From NCBI GenBank assembly GCA_902728285.1, contig CACVBU010001011.1, positions 361,915 through 425,914 on the forward strand: a stretch of DNA of 64,000 nucleotides. The letters are read 5' to 3'. The notes below the pieces were generated by a model. It saw only the letters and a list, made by a program, of their open reading frames with translations. It made no database searches and was not told the DNA's origin. Every line of letters starts with the position of its first letter. Within the stretch, counting starts at the first letter, position 1. Positions 20,796-31,990 of the stretch are shown here, piece after piece. Position numbers and translations under genes: made by a program. This stretch comes from Clytia hemisphaerica. Lineage: Eukaryota > Cnidaria > Hydrozoa > Leptothecata > Clytiidae.

Positions 20796-21348
20796 TAATT
20801 TATTAAAGGGTGCTCAAAACCATCAAGCAGAGGTTGTATTTCATATGTTGTTGGTACTTGACTTACTATCAACCTTAACCAATAGAAAGCACTATATTGG
20901 AGAGTGGATTATAACCTTATAATTTTGTGGAGAGAAGAGTTTATATTTCAAAGTAAAGAGGTTTTGAAAAGGATTGAACCGCCCGAAATTCATTTCAGGT
21001 GCTGAAGAGTTTTAAGTGTTATAATTTGATGTACTCAAGATCTTGGTCCAATTACTGGAGAGTTCGAGTGTTATAGTTCGATATACTTTTGAATCAAATT
21101 CTTAGTTTTTTTGAATCGTTTTAATGAATGGAAGTTTATTGGTTTGGAAGGAATCAAAATGATTTGACCATACAATACTTTGGTAGTTGATTAGTCTCAG
21201 ATGTTGGAAACGGGAATTATTTTATAAAATCACAAGAGATTTGGATAAACTCACCTTCAACATTTCAAAAAGTTCTTTGGAGGAACTTTTTTGGCCGGGA
21301 ATTGTTGCTTCGGATTTTTCTATTGGATTATTAAGAAACGAATTTCGA

Positions 21349-21450
21349 ATGTTGTGGGGATTACGTTTTGGTGATTCTTCAAATCTGGTCAATAATGGAG
21401 GAGGATTTTCAAAGACCTCAATCGCAGAATTACCGCCCCCACCACCACCG
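21349..21450 (+). CDS. KCNQ: Candidate alternative first exon (Pro-rich end)
   Basis: ATG at 21349 opens 34 codons (starts MLWGLRFGDSSNL, ends in six prolines) and stops at CACCG|GTGAGT in phase 0. That phase fits the KCNQ acceptor at 34733. An acceptor-like CTCAG at 21200 also allows a longer internal exon. Linkage to KCNQ is inference. Confidence 0.35.
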
Positions 21451-21609
21451 GTGAGTAAAGAAAAATTTGGTGTTTTTCAACATTATAATATTTTTGTAAA
21501 GTGAAAATAGTTCTCCTTCAAAGAATCCCGAACTTTTTTCCAGTTCGACGAAATATTTTCTTTTGAAAAAAAATCACGAAAATCTTTTTTGGAAGTCCCT
21601 AATCCATAG

Positions 21610-21840
21610 ATTTATAAAGCCCAAAGGGCTAGATGTAAAGCTTTCGCTGAAAAGTGTGCCGTGGTTAGGTAGAAAATCCTACCTAAGTCACGTGACATTA
21701 TAATAGAATTTCAGCGATTGACCAATCAGAAGCTTCGCGGGTTTTCGAAAACAATAGCAGCAATAGTTTTTCCGATATTCACTTTTTTTTTGCCTGTGAT
21801 GACTTAAAGCCCGACTTCTAGCCCTTTGGGCTTTATAAAT
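21610..21840. mobile_element. MITE, 231 bp, AAGCCC family
   Basis: Perfect 24-bp inverted ends starting ATTTATAAAGCCCAAAGGGC. It abuts the next pogo-like MITE. Confidence 0.85.
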
Positions 21841-21841
21841 A

Positions 21842-22015
21842 CAGTTGACGCTCTTTAATTCGACGTTCTACTATTCGATAGGCTCCCTTATCCGATGAAA
21901 TTCAAAGTCCCCGTCAACAAGAAACTCTCATAAACGACGCTCCCTTATCCGATAAGCTCCCTTATTCGATGCAAATCCAATTCTCCTTGAAGATCGAATT
22001 GGAGAGCGTCAACTG
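21842..22015. mobile_element. pogo/Tigger-like MITE (CAGTTGAC family), TA flanks
   Basis: Ends CAGTTGACGCTCTTTAATTC and its inverse ending GCGTCAACTG, flanked by TA. It contains internal CTCCCTTATTCGAT repeats. Confidence 0.8.
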
Positions 22016-22553
22016 TATATGCCCTAATCACGCCATAACGCCAAAATAGTTCTAATTACGCCATCACGCCGAAAATTTTCTATCTTCACTATTTTTATCA
22101 ATCACGTATCACGCTTTTTTAACTCATAGGTCACGCCTAAAAACGCCCGACCACATAGTCATGCCAATCGCTGGGGTTTATTAAAACGAGGAACATTTTC
22201 TTTCAACTAAATAGTCTTTTTCTCAAATAACAGTTTCTAAGATTTTTCCTTCGAAAATACAAAGATTTAACTTAGCTGATATCTGATAGGGGATGTTTTA
22301 GATTTCCCACTTCACCGTCGACCAGGGCTGCCAGCGATGAGTGCCTCACTATCTAAACATACACATACACTAATCGGATTAAATTTCCTGTTCTACTCAT
22401 TTAATCAATAAGTCCTTTTTTGAAATGCGAATAAAGGCATTCTGACATATCTGTAACATCACTATAGCGACCAATTACCTTTATCGCTGTAATGGTATTG
22501 TGAGTTAGATTTTAATTATCAATTTGTGGGCATATATGAATTTTATGACAAGA

Positions 22554-22649
22554 TAGCTGGCACACAACGTTGTTTCAACGTTAATCTAACGTTCACAACG
22601 TCCATTTAACGTTAGATTAACGTTGAAACAACGTTTTGTGTCAGCTGGG
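22554..22649. mobile_element. ACGTTG palindrome MITE, copy 1
   Basis: About 96 bp, palindromic, from TAGCTGGCACACAACGTTG to its inverse. Other copies: 23062-23157, 29589-29686, 35576-35673 and 45255-45348. Confidence 0.85.
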
Positions 22650-22945
22650 AAGGTAGTGAGTTGAAATGATGTTGATATGATTCTTTATTCTTTATACGTT
22701 TGTATCGTGTGCTATTCTCTTTAAAGACATGTAAATTACAGTGGAAAGGTCTTTTTAAATTTGTGTTTTTTTTTTTGTTTTTTTTGGTTGAGTTGTTTTT
22801 TTTCTTGATACAATAACATTGAACTTGATTGGGCCTTATGAACAAACTAATTGAGCAGTCCTGAGAAATTGTATATTCTCCTACTGGTTAGGCTTTCGTT
22901 AGTTTTTGGACTCTTATTTGAAGATTTTTGGTTATTTGGGAGAAA

Positions 22946-23020
22946 ATGGCTGAAATTGCGGAAATTGGTATGGATGAAATGGACCCATATAATATTTTAC
23001 CCGATGAAAATTCCCCGCAG
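22946..23020 (+). CDS. KCNQ: Candidate alternative first exon, copy 1
   Basis: ATG in good context (GAAAATGG) opens 25 acidic codons (MAEIAEIGMDEMDPYN then ILPDENSPQ) ending at CCGCAG|GTATGT in phase 0. The peptide is coding-like and the donor strong. It would join the KCNQ common exon at 34733 in frame. An identical peptide is encoded by the second copy of the tandem duplication. Confidence 0.55.
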
Positions 23021-23061
23021 GTATGTTTTTCATTTGTTGTTAGATCTGATACCTGATAAGA

Positions 23062-23157
23062 TAGCTGGCACACAACGTTGTTTCAACGTTAATCTAACGT
23101 TCACAACGTCCATTTAACGTTAGATTAACGTTGAAACAACGTTTTGTGTCAGCTGGG
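23062..23157. mobile_element. ACGTTG palindrome MITE, copy 2 (duplicated)
   Basis: Lies 508 bp after copy 1 and carried by the tandem duplication, not an independent insertion. Confidence 0.85.
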
Positions 23158-23453
23158 AAGATAGTGAGTTGAAATGATGTTGATAAGATTCTTTATTCTT
23201 TATACGTTTGTATCGTGTGCTATTCTCTTTAAAAAGACATGTAAATTACAGTGGAAAGGTCTTTTTAAATTTGTGTTTTTTTTTTGTTTTTTTTGGTTGA
23301 GTTGTTTTTTTTCTTGATACAATAACATTGAACTTGATTGGGCCTTATGAACAAACTAATTGAGCAGTCCTGAGAAATTGTATATTCTCCTACTGGTTAG
23401 GCTTTCGTTAGTTTTTGAACTCTTATTTGAAGATTTTTGGTTATTTGGGAGAA

Positions 23454-23528
23454 AATGGCTGAAATTGCGGAAATTGGTATGGATGAAATGGACCCATATA
23501 ATATTTTACCCGATGAAAATTCCCCGCA
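23454..23528 (+). CDS. KCNQ: Candidate alternative first exon, copy 2 (duplicated)
   Basis: Same peptide and same CAG|GTATGT donor as the copy 508 bp upstream, in phase 0. Sequence past the donor diverges from copy 1 after about 35 bp, where the duplication ends. Confidence 0.55.
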
Positions 23529-23938
23529 GGTATGTTTTTCATTTGTTGTTAGATCTGATACCTTTCGAATAGTTTTTACGGGGGATTTACGGACTCCCGG
23601 ATTGGTCGTGTACAAACTGAACGTTACATGGGAGGATAGAAAGCTTGAGAGGGTTTATGTTTGGAAACTCTCCAAATTCAGCCGCCCCTCCATATTACAT
23701 TTCTCAATGTCTATGAAAATATTGGAATGAAAGTGAAAGTTGAAATATTTATAAATGTAAAATTTTCAACCAAAGGGAAATTTGAAGCTGGTATAATTGT
23801 TCTTTTATCACAACTTTTTATTTTCATGTTGTCTGTTGTGCACTTTAATATTCCACTCACGATTATCTTTTCAACGAGGTCAGAATCGCAATCTAATTCA
23901 AAGTCCATCTATATTTAGGAGTTTTGCTTTGTTTTTGG

Positions 23939-24280
23939 TAGGCTGGTGAATGAAAAATTAACGCTGGCGATTTCTAGATTCTAGGCCGGCGAATTCTTAG
24001 TAAATGCATTGATTAGCGTAAATATGTTCACAGGAAAAAATTAGCAGATCACAAGTTTGTGAAATTGCATTTGACAACCTTGTGAAGAGTTGCAGGATCC
24101 CAACCTTGTGATTAGTTTGGGAAACCCACCTATTCCCAAATCTGGAAACGACATTTCACCAAGCTTGTGATCTATTAATTTTTTCCTGTGATTGTTGAGG
24201 CGGCGAACCGAACTTTTCGAACGGCGGATTCTAATTTTTTCGTGCCTTGGACCGGTGAAATTCGCCGTTCGCCGGGCCTA
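23939..24280. mobile_element. Possible TIR element with nested palindromic MITE
   Basis: Weak outer inverted ends TAGGCTGGTGAATG and CGCCGGGCCTA. A clear inner palindrome lies at 24029-24190, CACAGGAAAAAATTAGCAGA with its inverse, including CACAAG/CTTGTG blocks. The inner element is solid, the outer one tentative. Confidence 0.55.
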
Positions 24281-24299
24281 AATAAGACCCCTGTATATC

Positions 24300-26640
24300 C
24301 AGAAGGTTGAAACACTTTATATAAAGGGGTTAAATCGAACACTGCTTTGATGGATTTTGAAGTACGAACTCCATAGTAACATATAACTTTGAGGAATTCT
24401 CTTTAACATTGAGGATCCGATCGCTTAACCGTCTCTCTCGTTCGCCAGACTTTTTATTTATCTTTCCAAAGCATTGGAGTTTGTGGTTGAATGTAAAGTT
24501 AATCTGTAAAGTTGTGGGTTTATTATTTAACCAGGTAAATTTTGGCTCAGCGGCTGGGCTCTTCTTAAGTAAGATTAAGATTTTCAGGATGTTCTTACGA
24601 TGTTCTTAACATGCTTAGTTTTTTTTTACACGACAACTTTAAATGGGTTTGAAATCTGTTAGAATCAGTATTTTTTTAGTAATTTCTGAAATCTGAGGCT
24701 TTGGCTTGTTCAAATTTGTTCTTAGGTTTTGGCCATTTTTCAGCCTCGTGTTCTTATAAGATTGTTCTTATAGAAACAGCGTGAATCTCAAGATAGGAGA
24801 AGGGTATGCTATAGAAATCGTTGACCTATTTATGTCTGGAAATAGCTCCATTAAATCATTTGGCCACAATTCAATATTCATGTCTGGATATCGGTCCAAA
24901 ACATTTAGGAAGTTTTAACTTCATGAAGAAGGCATACTAAGGAGGATTTCTTATGCTCGTTAGAAATAGGATGTGATTTGTGATCAAGCTATTTAGCTCT
25001 ATAAATATAATTTCTTTCAATTTTTCACAAAATTTACTGTGGACTTTCACTAATTCGAATCTTTCTATAATTCGAACTTATTCTTGGTCCCCACCAATCT
25101 AAAACGCTTGTAAAATACTTTCTATTATTCAAATCTCTCTCTATAATTCTACAAATTAGACTCCCGCTCGTGTTCCAGGTTTTCGAATTAGTTAACTATT
25201 CAAATATCTTCTCAGTAGTTGGACTGAATTATCTTGTTTTCTCGATAGTTTTCATTTGTATGAGAAAGCCTTCTTTAGCCACTGACATCGGAGGTAAATG
25301 AAAAACGCCAGCCTTCTTTTCCTGGAGTTGTCATAGAAAACAACCAATCGAGACAAAGTAGCATAGTAATAAGACAAAAAGAACGGAATTTATATGCCAT
25401 CGAGACAAAAAAAACATGACAGTCTAACGCATATAATTCAAAACAATATGAGACCGTCTGAGTAGAGAATCCATTTTCCTCATTCAACCAATTCTAACTG
25501 TTCAAGGAACCTTGATATTCATGACGTAATATTTCATACGGAAAAGCCAAAAAGAGTATTTTTCTACCATTTGTGGTCAACTATTCAAACAACAGAACAG
25601 TGGTAATATTTCTGCATACCAGTATCAATCCCTTATTGATTTGGATTTCTTTAATAAAGCAATATTGCCCGAAATTTCCCTCGTGTTGCGCTAGATGTTT
25701 TTTCTGCGAGTCGTCTGTTCAATCTATACCATTCACCACTACGACGGAGTATAAATATCCCCTTGTAAGGCGAAACTCCAATTGTCAGAAACTCTCCTTC
25801 GTAGGTCACAAACCGTTAACATCCGTAACATCACTTCCCAATCAACGGAAATCTTTGGTAAAAATTCACGACGAGGGAGTGTCAATATCAAGCTGTTTTC
25901 CTTATAGGGAAATCTACACTCTCCTTCGCAAAGCTTTTGCACAGTCTTTATACCCGCCTCATCTTTCCATGCACTTGTCATCAAACCAAATATACCATTG
26001 TTTACCAAAAAATTTCAAGTGTACCTGTTAAGGGATGTACGCTTAGTTTTTTTGTATTTTAAAGGAAAATGCTTTCGTTCTTTTACTTGTTATAATTAAT
26101 CCCATCTGTGGATGATATAAGGATTGACTCCTTCTTAATTGGATTACGCATTGGATTTATGGTATTTTTAAACTTAAATCATTTGGGAAAAAGTTGGATT
26201 TTTATGTAGCATTATAATGTTCATTTTGTGATATTTTAGTCGGAGCATTTTCATGATCGATTAGTATTTTTGTTATTTTTGCTTCAAAAGTTAAAGGTTT
26301 CACAGTCAGTTGGACTTTGAAGTCGAGGAAAAATTATTCAAATTTAGTACTTTAACTGAAACACTTAAAGATTTTGTGGATAAGCTCCTTTTTCATTGAT
26401 TTTCCAGTCAAAACCTCACAAAAACCGCACAAAAACTGAGACCAAGCGAGAAGAAAAATCTCTATAAATCAAATATTATTTTTCCAAATAGTACTTGAGA
26501 GGGATTATACATAAAGTACTGTAAAATCCGATGTTTTTGGATCCGATTTTTGTAAGTGTAACGAGTGGTTATATAATACAAACATTGTGAAAATTTAAGA
26601 CTTGATCGTGACAGAATTTACTGCAATTCTCATTTTTTGG
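24300..26640. other. Non-coding stretch with scattered MITE relics
   Basis: Contains a degenerate pogo-like copy (about 25036-25195) and GTTCTTA-rich repeats at 24590-24770 related to those near 2260, 7240 and 9870. No supported exons. Confidence 0.45.
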
Positions 26641-26705
26641 GAAAGAACACAAAGACGTAGAGTACACTGGCAAATTTGATTGGTTGCGGTAAACTGTTCG
26701 GCAAA

Positions 26706-26768
26706 ATGGTTGCAGAGAAAGAACGATTAATTATTCCTGAAATCGTCTTCAATTTGGCTTTAGATGAG
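26706..26768 (+). CDS. KCNQ: Candidate alternative first exon
   Basis: ATG in good context (CAAAATGG) opens 21 codons (MVAEKERLIIPEIVFN then LALDE), ending at GATGAG|GTAACA in phase 0. A CCAAT-type box (GATTGGTTG) lies about 30 bp upstream. The end resembles the 33106 candidate, which also finishes in acidic residues. Assignment to KCNQ rests on phase and position. Confidence 0.45.
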
Positions 26769-27220
26769 GTAACAAATGTTCATCTTACAATGTGATAACA
26801 AACAAGTGTATTCTATAAATATTTTAGCCCTACTTTGGCAGGGGTAAGTGAATAAACTAAAGGACCCACAGCTAATCCATAGTTTTAGAAGTGTCCACTG
26901 ACCCCTTCCTCACTTTATTCAATTTCTATCCTCATGTCGTTATAAAGATGCAGTGAGATTATCGAAATATCGACGTTTTATAACATCACTGTTTTATCCC
27001 TTTCAATGGTTTGAATTTTAAATTCTAAAAAGATGCATCAATTCAAAATTTATTTTCCTCTGTATGCTTCTAACTCTCATCTCTTGGTTTAGTCATTCGA
27101 AGGGAGATTCCCGTCTTAGAAAGTCAGTTGCCACTCGTCAGTTGTAACAGATTGGCTTTCTCGAGAGCGTTCCTCACGTGATAGCAAAGTAGAGTGCACA
27201 CTTTTCTTGAAAAGACTTAT

Positions 27221-27244
27221 TATGATGGTCGCTCAGACATTATT
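27221..27244 (+). CDS. KCNQ: Weak candidate alternative first exon
   Basis: Eight codons (MMVAQTLF) before TTATTT|GTGAGT, phase 0. The donor is good but the peptide is too short to judge. Confidence 0.2.
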
Positions 27245-27460
27245 TGTGAGTTTATAAATGGGACTGATTTTTTCCTGAGGTGGAGGTGGTTCATATGTCT
27301 AGATCCTGACTAACTGAGAACAACGGTTAATCAGCGCTTTTACCGTCCTCGATGCGAGTTTTTTCCAAATCGTTTATGTCACTGCTTCGTTCTCAAAAAG
27401 GTAACTTCCTACTCAGAACGATAAGTTTTTGACGTTATAGAAAGCGCTATCTTCTACATA

Positions 27461-27633
27461 CTGTAGACTCTCGTTTATTCGAACTTCTATTATTCGAATC
27501 TTTCCATAATTTGAACTTGTTTCAAGTCCCCGTCAAGCAGAAACCCACTTAAAATGTTTTCGTTAATTCGAATCTTTCTGTAATTCGAACAAAAAATATT
27601 CTCCGTTCAAGATCGAATTATCGAGAGTCAACT
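27461..27633. mobile_element. pogo/Tigger-like MITE, degenerate
   Basis: Ends CTGTAGACTCTCGTTTATTC and GAGAGTCAACTATA inverse, with internal TAATTCGAATCTTTC blocks as in the other family members. Confidence 0.6.
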
Positions 27634-27639
27634 ATAATT

Positions 27640-29585
27640 CTTCCCGCCTTCCCGCCCATAGATCGCCCTGGCTCGCAACGTTGTCAAAAAATAAAGAGGG
27701 TTGATACTTACTTTGAAAATTAAAGATGGTTATCATCTATTTAATTACCACCAATCAGACACAGAAGTATTGGTCAATTTGTTTGGAGGTATCTACAAAG
27801 AAGCCGCCAAATTAATGTGGTTTGTTTCTGGAAGTATCGCACTACTTAACCGTTGTTAAACCACTTTCCATTTTTAAAATTCCTTTTGCATTAAGTAATA
27901 TTATGCAGGCCGTCGTTGTGTATTACAATCATGAAAAAAATATTTGAGACAAAGGGGATTTCCCGGCGAAATTTTAAACACCACAAATGATTTTTAAGCA
28001 CGTTAAACTACAGTTGGAAAGTAGAGCTTTAACTCTGAGTTTTAACATGAGACTGAGAGCTTAGGAGCTTTAGGATCTCAGGATTTAAAAGCTCAAATTT
28101 TTTCCAATAAGGCTTGGAATATAGCCTAAAAGCCACCGAACCCCTCCAAAATCGAAATATTCAATGAAAGAAAGTGGAAGTGGTAAATTAGCAATTCTTG
28201 CCCGAACTTTAAATTCTGAAAAACGTTAAAATACACTAAAATGTCAATATATTTCGACCATGATCGGTCAAGGTAGAAAATATTGAGATGAAAAGATTAG
28301 GTCCGATTGTCGAAGACCCCATACCATATCCATATTTCCTGGAGGAAACTGATCTGTCCTTTTTTCAGACCGTCAACGGTTTTTACACAAGCGAAAGCTA
28401 TTGAGCCTGTATAAGGGTTCTAAAATCATGAAAGTAAAAACGGAGCAACGATAATGGAGGTTTGAGAACGTTTAGGAATCCTATACTGCACTTGAAATAA
28501 GGGTTCTAAGGGTCTTAAAATCGCACAAAGATTTTTGGAAGATCTTAAGGTCAATTTCCGAGCAGATTTTTTCTGCAGTTCGTAATTTCAAATTAGACTC
28601 TCTTAGTCTTTTTTATAGCATGTCGAATTTGACAAAACGAGCAATGACACAGTTTGAATGATGGGAAAATGATAAATATTAATGATTTTCACAGATGGGG
28701 GTCTTATCAAATCCTTATCTGATGCAAAGTGTTTAAAACATAAAATGTCAAGTCGTACGAGGCTAATTTCCCGCAGTAAATCATACCGTACGCGGGCGGC
28801 CATCGTTCCAAAATTTTGCTCAATACAATTATTCAAATCGTTTTTCTAAGCACATTAGTCGATTAGGCTCAAATTTGACCAGTCAGATTAATTTGAGTGT
28901 TGAGCAAATGTTTGGAAAGGTAGCTGTAAGTATGGTTGTTGGTCGTTCAACATAACTGGATCGTCGCACTTTTCTATGCCCTATCAAGGTGAAAAGAGTA
29001 ATCTCAGTATCTTTGGGTTTTGTAGTAGTATCTTTATGCACTGGTGGGCTGGTTCATAATGATTACAAATCTTATGCAAGCACTGAACAGCAAGCATGGA
29101 TCTCCCTTTTAATTCTCAAATAAAAGTGTACAGCTTTTAACATGCATGTCACTGTGTTGGTTTATAGTCCCTTATAATTGAATGCCTACAATGTTCGATG
29201 TAATGATTGTTGTCCCAGATCTCTCTGTCAAAACCATATCTCTTAAAGATCATTTTTGATTGGTTCTTTCAACCTAGATGACGTAATCTTACACCAGTAT
29301 CAACCAATCTGTAGCGATGTTACTCAAAAAATTAACTTGTTTCGGTTTGCCTTTATCTCTACTCGCTGCTGCAAGATATAATCGAAACTTTAGGTTTTTA
29401 TGTATCAAAAATGAATAGTATGTTTTTATCGGCATTGAGAATCTTTGTTTTGATACCAACGCGTAGATTTTATTTCTGTTGGAGAATGTTTTGAGAAATC
29501 AGAACTCTTTGATAAGTTAAGGTTTCACAAGACCTGAGAATTTTTTTTGAGCCCAGTTTGAAGTATATTCTATGATTTTAGACGT
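27640..29585. other. Non-coding stretch, nothing recognised
   Basis: No supported exons or element ends. A 77-codon minus-strand frame at 28603-28836 has no splice or coding support. Confidence 0.4.
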
Positions 29586-29588
29586 ATT

Positions 29589-29686
29589 CCCAGCTGGCAC
29601 AAAACGTTGTTTTAACGTTCAAATAACGTTATTTGGACGTTATGAATGTCACATGGACGTTGTTTTGACGTTGTGTGCCGGCTGGG
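29589..29686. mobile_element. ACGTTG palindrome MITE
   Basis: CCCAGCTGGCACAAAACGTTG to its inverse GCCGGCTGGG. An almost identical variant lies at 45255-45348. Confidence 0.85.
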
Positions 29687-30167
29687 TTAGTATTAGCTTT
29701 TCAGTAGCTGCTGTAAGACGGTAGTCTCTTAAAACTTGAAATTAGGGTTCAAGGCTGGTCAGATAAATATTTGCTCCACATTATTCATAGCGTATTCTAA
29801 ATTTTGTTAGAGCTTTTCTTTGGTAATGATTGTTTTCAGAACACGAGTTTAATGAATCGCTCCGTCACAACCGAGAAAGTTTGTTTACTGATAGCAAAGC
29901 TAACCTATCAAACAGCATTGCTTTTATTGGCTTTCCGATATGCAAGAAACTGGTTTTCATATGATTAAACCATTTCGTGGGCATTAACGAAACAGAATTT
30001 TCATTTTCGTTTTCTTAATGGTAGAACTCAAACAGAAAAATACTCAAGGAAATTTTAGTATAATAAAAAGAAAGTTTAACTGAGCCATTTTAGTGAGGTT
30101 TGACTGTGTTTGCAGAGGGTTTTTCCCCTGTATGCGTTTTCATTTTATAAAACCCCTGTAGTATGAA

Positions 30168-30710
30168 CAGGGGGGGGTGAAGCAGTTAGTACAAGACATC
30201 ATGCCGGTTAGTACCGTGGTGGTGTGCCATATGAATTGGATAAAATCACTTAGTACTCAGATGTACTAACTGCCAAAAAGGGTGGTCCCCTGCTAAAAAT
30301 TTGCCAAATTTTGGTACTAATTGTGTAAAAAATAGGATTTTGTGAGAAAATTAAAAAAAAAAGACCATATTTTACCAAAAAATTTTTTTGGGAAGTAGAT
30401 TTTTTTTCAAATTTTCGAAATTTTTTTTTTAAATCTTAAAAACAATTTGCTGGTTGCAATAGAAATTTGATTTTCTAAAATGTTGTTTTTTCCTATTGAA
30501 AGCTATGGATATTGAATCATTTTTAAGATATTAAATTTGATTTTATTTGATTTTATTGAATTTATGAAGGTCAAAAGCCTTTTTCAAGGCTAAATTCAGT
30601 TAGTACTAACTGTACTAAGTGTACCAAGGTGGTGGTGTTACTAACTTCTTCCGAGAAAGCAGTTAGTAGGCATGATGTCTTGTACTAACTGCTTCACCCC
30701 CCCCCCCCTG
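30168..30710. mobile_element. TIR element with poly-G ends and GTATGAA duplication (hAT-like)
   Basis: Inverted ends of about 38 bp start CAGGGGGGGGTGAAGCAGTT. The 7-bp duplication GTATGAA is at 30161-30167 and 30711-30717. The interior repeats TTAGTAC/GTACTAA motifs, has no transposase and is 543 bp long. Confidence 0.85.
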
Positions 30711-30779
30711 GTATGAAGACTTTTGTACTGTAGAATTCTTATAGAGGAAAATCCTCTAAAAAACTATGAGGAATACAGA

Positions 30780-31990
30780 ATTTTTTAATTTTTTTTTTAA
30801 TTTACAGTAATATATTTCTCAGGTCTATCGACCTCTATGAAATAATCATGCTTAACATTTTACAATTTTACAGTTGTAGGCGCATGGGCCTAACCAGTCG
30901 TCTTTACAATATTTCATTTTCAGTAACGGGTTTGTTACAGATCTTCTTAAAGTAGAGTTTTGTCCGAGGACTTCCTCTAACCTTATATATCCAGCTGCCA
31001 TCCTTTTGTAATTCTGTTTTCTCCTTTGCCTTCCTATGCCACTCTTTGATGGTTTCGCGTTCTTTCTTCGAAAAATCGTCGGATACTCTAAATTCGTCTT
31101 TCTCTAATTTGTGGACTGATGCCAGAATATGACGTTTCTCTTCTTCGTTCTTTAGCACGACTTTCAAGGGTCGCCATCTTTTTGTTTTGAACATTTCGTC
31201 CTTCCGAGCTCCTATTCTTTCTGCGCTGACGATGTTTACCTTAAATCCCATTTGGTTTTGTACAACTTCTTCAACATAATCCTTATCACCGACACGTTGT
31301 TCTTCTAGGTCTTCATGTTTGTTCTCTCCGAGGTTGTGAACAATGATATTGTACTTTGTTAAGTTTAACCATCGTTCTTCTTCTTTCTCTTCTTTGATGA
31401 AATTCTTGATCGTTACCTCTTGTTTCTTTAGCTCATCTTTAGTAACGCTAGCGTATGTCTGTTGTTGCTTTGATCCTATATCGTGGTCTTTTTTCTTTAG
31501 CTCATCTTTAGCGATGCTAGCGTATGTCTGTTGTTGTTTGGATCCTTTAAGGACATCATCTTTGTTTACAAGATCGTCGATCTTCTTCTCCAGTCTATCC
31601 AGTCTAGCGAAAACACATTGCTCATCTTGATCTTTCTCTTTACCTTTAGTATTTGTTGCCTTGTTATTGGTCGTTCTTTGTTTACTTGTTTTGATCTTCT
31701 CTAATAATATTGGCGTGACTGTGATGCATTTTGCACATTCGAATCTCCTTGCTTTGTACTGAAGGCAAATCTGTACTTGGTAGGCTGGAAGCTCCGAACA
31801 GGCATAATGAACAAATCTTTGACACTTCCTACACTGCAAGACATCGTTATCCCGTATTATTTCATTTATAAAGCATTTATTTGGGGTGCAGGATCCATAT
31901 TTTGATGAAATTTCCGTGTTAAGATTTTCAGAAGTTTTCGCCATTTTGTTGCATTGTCAAGAGCACAACCGCACAGATTTTATTTGACGT
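30780..31990 (-). mobile_element. ORF1-only retroelement (half-LINE)
   Basis: On the minus strand: short leader, an intact LINE-type ORF1, about 100 nt of 3' sequence and an A-rich tail (T run at 30781-30801). No ORF2 follows. The 3' sequence resembles the last ~40 nt of the CR1-like LINE at 60.9 kb (TGGTTAGGCCC..GCCT..ACTGTAAA pattern). This suggests copying in trans. Confidence 0.7.
30904..31944 (-). CDS. LINE ORF1-type protein: PHD finger, coiled coil, RRM-like domain
   Basis: 346 codons, intact, starting at an ATG in good context. A PHD-type cluster spans about residues 19-75 (CRKCQRFVHYACSEL then FECAKC). A Lys/Thr-rich linker follows, then a duplicated stretch (GSKQQQTYASIAKDELKK repeated about 23 residues later). 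The C-terminal half is the nucleic-acid-binding part: YNIIVHNLGE near 200, VNIVSAERIGARK near 235, RWRPLKVVLKNEEEKRHIL near 250 and FSKKERETIKEWHRKAKEK near 290. This matches L1/CR1 ORF1 proteins, which package element RNA as chaperones. It is uninterrupted although no ORF2 is present, so it may be a mobile half-LINE or a domesticated copy. Confidence 0.8.
   Translation of the reverse strand: MAKTSENLNTEISSKYGSCTPNKCFINEIIRDNDVLQCRKCQRFVHYACSELPAYQVQICLQYKARRFECAKCITVTPILLEKIKTSKQRTTNNKATNTKGKEKDQDEQCVFARLDRLEKKIDDLVNKDDVLKGSKQQQTYASIAKDELKKKDHDIGSKQQQTYASVTKDELKKQEVTIKNFIKEEKEEERWLNLTKYNIIVHNLGENKHEDLEEQRVGDKDYVEEVVQNQMGFKVNIVSAERIGARKDEMFKTKRWRPLKVVLKNEEEKRHILASVHKLEKDEFRVSDDFSKKERETIKEWHRKAKEKTELQKDGSWIYKVRGSPRTKLYFKKICNKPVTENEIL

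Larger units (their letters stand above)
22551..23566. repeat. Direct tandem duplication, 2 x 508 bp
   Basis: Copy 1 is 22551-23058 and copy 2 is 23059-23566, with only a handful of differences by eye. Each copy holds an ACGTTG palindrome MITE and a candidate first exon with its donor. Confidence 0.9.

Noticed and set aside
28603-28836. 77-codon minus-strand ORF
   Set aside because: No domain, no splice support, no neighbour evidence.
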